In this document: positions 63,110 to 64,000 of the stretch, piece by piece
Layout: the number at the start of each line of letters is the position of its first letter
Numbering within the stretch: the stretch's first letter is position 1
Assembly: GCA_017500935.1 (NCBI GenBank)
Contig: JAFVXW010000046.1
Coordinates: forward strand, 62,001-126,000
DNA from: Lachnospiraceae bacterium
GTDB taxonomy: Bacteria; Bacillota; Clostridia; Lachnospirales; Lachnospiraceae
Length of the DNA: 64,000 nt
Direction: 5' to 3'
Translations under genes and position numbers: made by a program
The notes under the pieces: model-generated
Database searches by the model: none
Told to the model about the DNA's origin: nothing
What the model saw: the letters and a program-made list of their open reading frames with translations, nothing else

Positions 63110-64000
63110 CTAAAGCTCCTTTACGATCTGTTCCACATACCTGCGCCTTTTATCGTCCATCCTCTCCCCTGTGACCAGTTCATAAAAGGAAGCAAACAAT
63201 TCATCTATTTGGGGCTGCCTGTGCACGGTAAATGCTGTCTTTGCGTCCAGACTTTCTCTTTTTTCATGTCTGGCAAACACAATCTGCATCACATTCGGAT
63301 ACACACTGCGCAGCGTCTGAATGGGATTTAACAATTCCTCCTCATCCGTCAGGATCATGCGCAGATAATCCTCTCTTGCCGGATCATGTTCCTTTCTCAT
63401 CTGTTCCCCCATAAAAAGCAGCTCCTGCATACTTGCGCGCATGGTGCGCATGGCATGCAGCGGCTTTAATGCCACACGGCTGACTTTTGTCTCGCCGTTT
63501 TCCAGAAGTTCTACCAGATTCATTCCCTTATCTGCACTGTTTTCTGAAAAAGAATAGGCAAGCGGCGTTCCCGCATACCAGACCGGCCTGCTTCCGATCT
63601 GCTGCGGTTTGTGAATATGTCCCAGAGCCACATAGGAAAAGCCGTCAAATACAGAGGCATCCACATTGTCGATCCCTCCCACATGAACCGTACTTTCGCT
63701 TTCTGAAAGCTCAGGCTCCGATCCGGCATTGGTCACAAAGCAGTGTGTGACCAGAACACTGTGCGCACAAGGCTCCTGTTCGGCCATTTTTTTGCGCAGA
63801 GATTCCATGCATTTTTTCATGGCACTGTCTGAGTCAGCTGCGCCCATCCGGGCCGGTCTGAAAAAAGGCAGCAGCACAAACTGCGTATCCTTAACCGTCA
63901 CAAAGCTTGCGTCTTCTTTTGCTTCTCCGGCAATATAAACCTGATTCTGCGCCAAAAGCTCCTGCGCAAAAGAAAGTCTTGTTCCGGAATCATGATTTCC
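63110..64000 (-). CDS. sbcD: Exonuclease subunit SbcD (Mre11-like nuclease), 5' part outside window
   Basis: Metallophosphoesterase nuclease of the SbcCD complex. At least 297 codons are visible and the gene runs off the right edge. The first visible residues include GNHDSGTRLSFAQ, the conserved GNHDS motif, then LVTHCFV and GHIHKPQQ, which complete the C-terminal half of the metal site. The capping domain and C-terminal SbcC-binding region follow. A start codon inside the window near 63955 is not the true start because the open frame continues through the conserved GNHDS motif to 64000. sbcD-sbcC order is standard. Confidence 0.95.
   Translation of the reverse strand, partial: GNHDSGTRLSFAQELLAQNQVYIAGEAKEDASFVTVKDTQFVLLPFFRPARMGAADSDSAMKKCMESLRKKMAEQEPCAHSVLVTHCFVTNAGSEPELSESESTVHVGGIDNVDASVFDGFSYVALGHIHKPQQIGSRPVWYAGTPLAYSFSENSADKGMNLVELLENGETKVSRVALKPLHAMRTMRASMQELLFMGEQMRKEHDPAREDYLRMILTDEEELLNPIQTLRSVYPNVMQIVFARHEKRESLDAKTAFTVHRQPQIDELFASFYELVTGERMDDKRRRYVEQIVKEL

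Overview
This 64 kb window looks like chromosomal core sequence from a Gram-positive, moderate-G+C anaerobe of the Clostridia, most probably a Lachnospiraceae-type organism. The evidence is the Firmicutes-style dcw cluster, the murE-priA-def-fmt-rsmB-rlmN-prpC-prkC-rsgA string, a CIRCE-controlled htpG, a YtrA-type GntR/ABC cassette, a SpoIID-like protein and the general codon use. Family placement rests on gene content only. I see no rRNA, tRNA, CRISPR array, phage or insertion sequence. Nearly every gene lies on the minus strand; the exceptions are an AraC regulator, a CDF cation transporter, a PHP phosphatase and a SpoIID-like/peptidoglycan-binding protein.

Layout. 0-3.3 kb: start of the division/cell-wall cluster (mraZ-rsmH-ftsL-pbp, the PBP running off the left edge) behind a promoter carrying five MraZ-type boxes. 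3.4-6.9 kb: ychF, a URO-D-like protein, a divergent AraC regulator and a small uncertain ORF. 6.9-19.2 kb: one tightly packed, overlapping operon of cell-wall, replication-restart, formyl-Met and ribosome-maturation genes ending in the PASTA kinase/phosphatase pair and rsgA. 19.2-25.9 kb: smpB, rnr, a 379 bp gap holding a strong GC-rich hairpin element, secG, an M3 peptidase and a six-hairpin-glycosidase-like protein. 25.9-45.1 kb: lower glycolysis genes (eno, gpmI, tpiA, pgk, gap, all minus) separated by two ABC systems, a CDF transporter, thiN, a split chromate transporter and a TPR membrane protein. 45.3-53.4 kb: PHP phosphatase, then a compact three-gene operon of unknown function (1184 aa solenoid-like protein, Hsp70/actin-fold protein, 277 aa TPR-like protein) and a SpoIID-like protein. 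53.4-60.4 kb: htpG with a perfect CIRCE, then a PrsA-like lipoprotein, a second URO-D-like protein and a GH38 alpha-mannosidase in one operon. 60.4-64 kb: sbcC and the 3' part of sbcD, running off the right edge.

The most interesting items are the three-gene Hsp70-like operon (46.2-51.9 kb), the structured element upstream of rnr (about 22.0-22.16 kb), the two URO-D-like paralogues whose leaders are also similar, the FtsX-type permease with an insert of roughly 445 coiled-coil residues, and the CIRCE placed upstream of the htpG -35 box. Promoters and terminators were identified by eye and are predictions. Start codons were adjusted where a Shine-Dalgarno sequence clearly favoured a particular codon.
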